Assembly (NCBI GenBank): GCA_019314085.1
Contig: JAFCZZ010000089.1
Location: 1 to 6,676 of the forward strand
Direction of reading: 5' to 3'
Source: Deltaproteobacteria bacterium
GTDB lineage: Bacteria > Desulfobacterota > Syntrophia > Syntrophales > UBA2210
DNA: 6,676 nt
Both the position numbers and the translations under genes were made by a program. A model generated the notes under the pieces. It saw only the letters and a program-made list of their open reading frames with translations. It did no database searches and was not told the DNA's origin. This document shows, in pieces, positions 6,168 through 6,676 of the stretch (its first letter is position 1; every line of letters starts with the position of its first letter).

Positions 6168-6676
6168 ATGGATATCTACCCCTGGTGGACTGAAGCACAG
6201 ATCAAGCTGGCCGAGGATGCAAAGAAGTTTACGGATGAAGTGCTCATGCCGATCGGTATGCGCAGCACCTTGACGAACACGTTCAGTTGGGAAGCAATCA
6301 AACTGATGGCTGACGAAGGCTGGTTCGGCGCCCTGGTTCCCAAGGAATACGGCGGTCATTTTGAAGAGTGGGGCGTCACGGGCGCCGCCATCCTCAACGA
6401 AGAGGCTGCCCGCGCCGGTATGGCCGGCCCCCTGGGTACCACCATGTTTGGAAGTGCCACGCAGCTTCTCCATAACGGCAACGATGCGCAGAAGGAGAAG
6501 TGGCTGCGGCCAATGGCCAAAGGAGAGCTGCTCGGGTGCATTGTCATGACCGAGCCCTATGCCGGTTCCGATATTGCGTCCATCGAATCGACGGCGGTTT
6601 GTGACGGCGACGATTATATCATTAATGGCAAAAAACGATTTCAAACCACTATCGCAGCCGCCGATCTCTACCTCTG
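6168..6676 (+). CDS. Acyl-CoA dehydrogenase, N-terminal part (3' end off window)
   Basis: The first 169 complete codons of an FAD-dependent acyl-CoA dehydrogenase lie here; the family forms a 2,3-double bond in acyl-CoA and passes electrons to electron-transfer flavoprotein. The N-terminal helical domain includes GWFGALVPKEYGGHFEEWG. The middle-domain signature is present as CIVMTEPYAGSDIASI (MTEP at 127-130, GSD at 133-135), followed by NGKKRFQTT and AADLYL. In most relatives the stretch after G-x-K reads W/F-I-T-N, so Phe-Gln-Thr-Thr is a clade-specific variation near the flavin. The catalytic Glu, if present, would be in the missing C-terminal domain. A GAAGGAGA ribosome binding site ends a few bases before the ATG. 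It follows paralogue 2 by 87 bases with no clear terminator, so it likely belongs to the same transcript. Chain length or cyclic substrate preference cannot be read. Confidence 0.93.
   Translation, partial: MDIYPWWTEAQIKLAEDAKKFTDEVLMPIGMRSTLTNTFSWEAIKLMADEGWFGALVPKEYGGHFEEWGVTGAAILNEEAARAGMAGPLGTTMFGSATQLLHNGNDAQKEKWLRPMAKGELLGCIVMTEPYAGSDIASIESTAVCDGDDYIINGKKRFQTTIAAADLYL

Noticed and set aside
6099..6644. 181-codon minus-strand open frame over the acyl-CoA dehydrogenase
   Set aside because: The plus strand has clear dehydrogenase motifs in frame; the opposite frame has no recognisable content.

Overview
The window looks like part of a catabolic or CoA-thioester gene cluster from an anaerobic bacterium. 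It holds a divergent NDP-forming acyl-CoA synthetase, two FMN enoyl-reductase / nitronate-monooxygenase-like proteins, a MarR regulator, a cytoplasmic molybdopterin oxidoreductase and an acyl-CoA dehydrogenase. That gene mix, the moderately GC-rich coding sequence and the strong AAGGAGG-type ribosome binding sites suggest a syntrophic or sulfate-reducing deltaproteobacterium (Desulfobacterota). This placement is inference from gene content; nothing in the window proves the taxon.

Layout. On the minus strand, bases 1-818 carry the N-terminal 272 codons of an acyl-CoA synthetase whose 3' end lies beyond the left edge. Bases 819-1453 are a 635-bp divergent intergenic region with a good forward promoter at about 1230-1257 and a long leader containing overlapping inverted repeats. 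On the plus strand follow NPD/FabK-like gene 1 (1454-2347), a 138-bp spacer with a second promoter, the MarR regulator (2486-2908), the molybdopterin oxidoreductase (2940-5177), NPD/FabK-like gene 2 (5208-6080) and an acyl-CoA dehydrogenase (6168 onward, cut by the right edge). The spacings of 31, 30 and 87 bases suggest that marR through the dehydrogenase form one transcript.

Regulation. The promoters ahead of NPD gene 1 and ahead of marR are near copies of each other: a T-rich tract, TTGACAGCA, then ATAAGTTCG running into a 12-bp near-palindrome (TTCGCATACGAA and TTCGTATGCGAA, exact reverse complements). The spacing is identical in both. This is the pattern expected of an autoregulated MarR repressor that also controls the neighbouring unit, and it is the strongest regulatory signal here.

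How the genes may work together (inference). An organic acid is activated to its CoA thioester, and the acyl-CoA dehydrogenase and two FMN proteins carry out oxidation or reduction at the double-bond level. The molybdopterin enzyme performs a further redox, hydration or transhydroxylation step. The molybdenum enzyme has no cysteine where a Cys or Sec metal ligand would lie, and both FMN proteins lack the His usual after the E-x-G-G motif. The chemistry may therefore differ from that of the named families, and the substrate cannot be deduced from the sequence.
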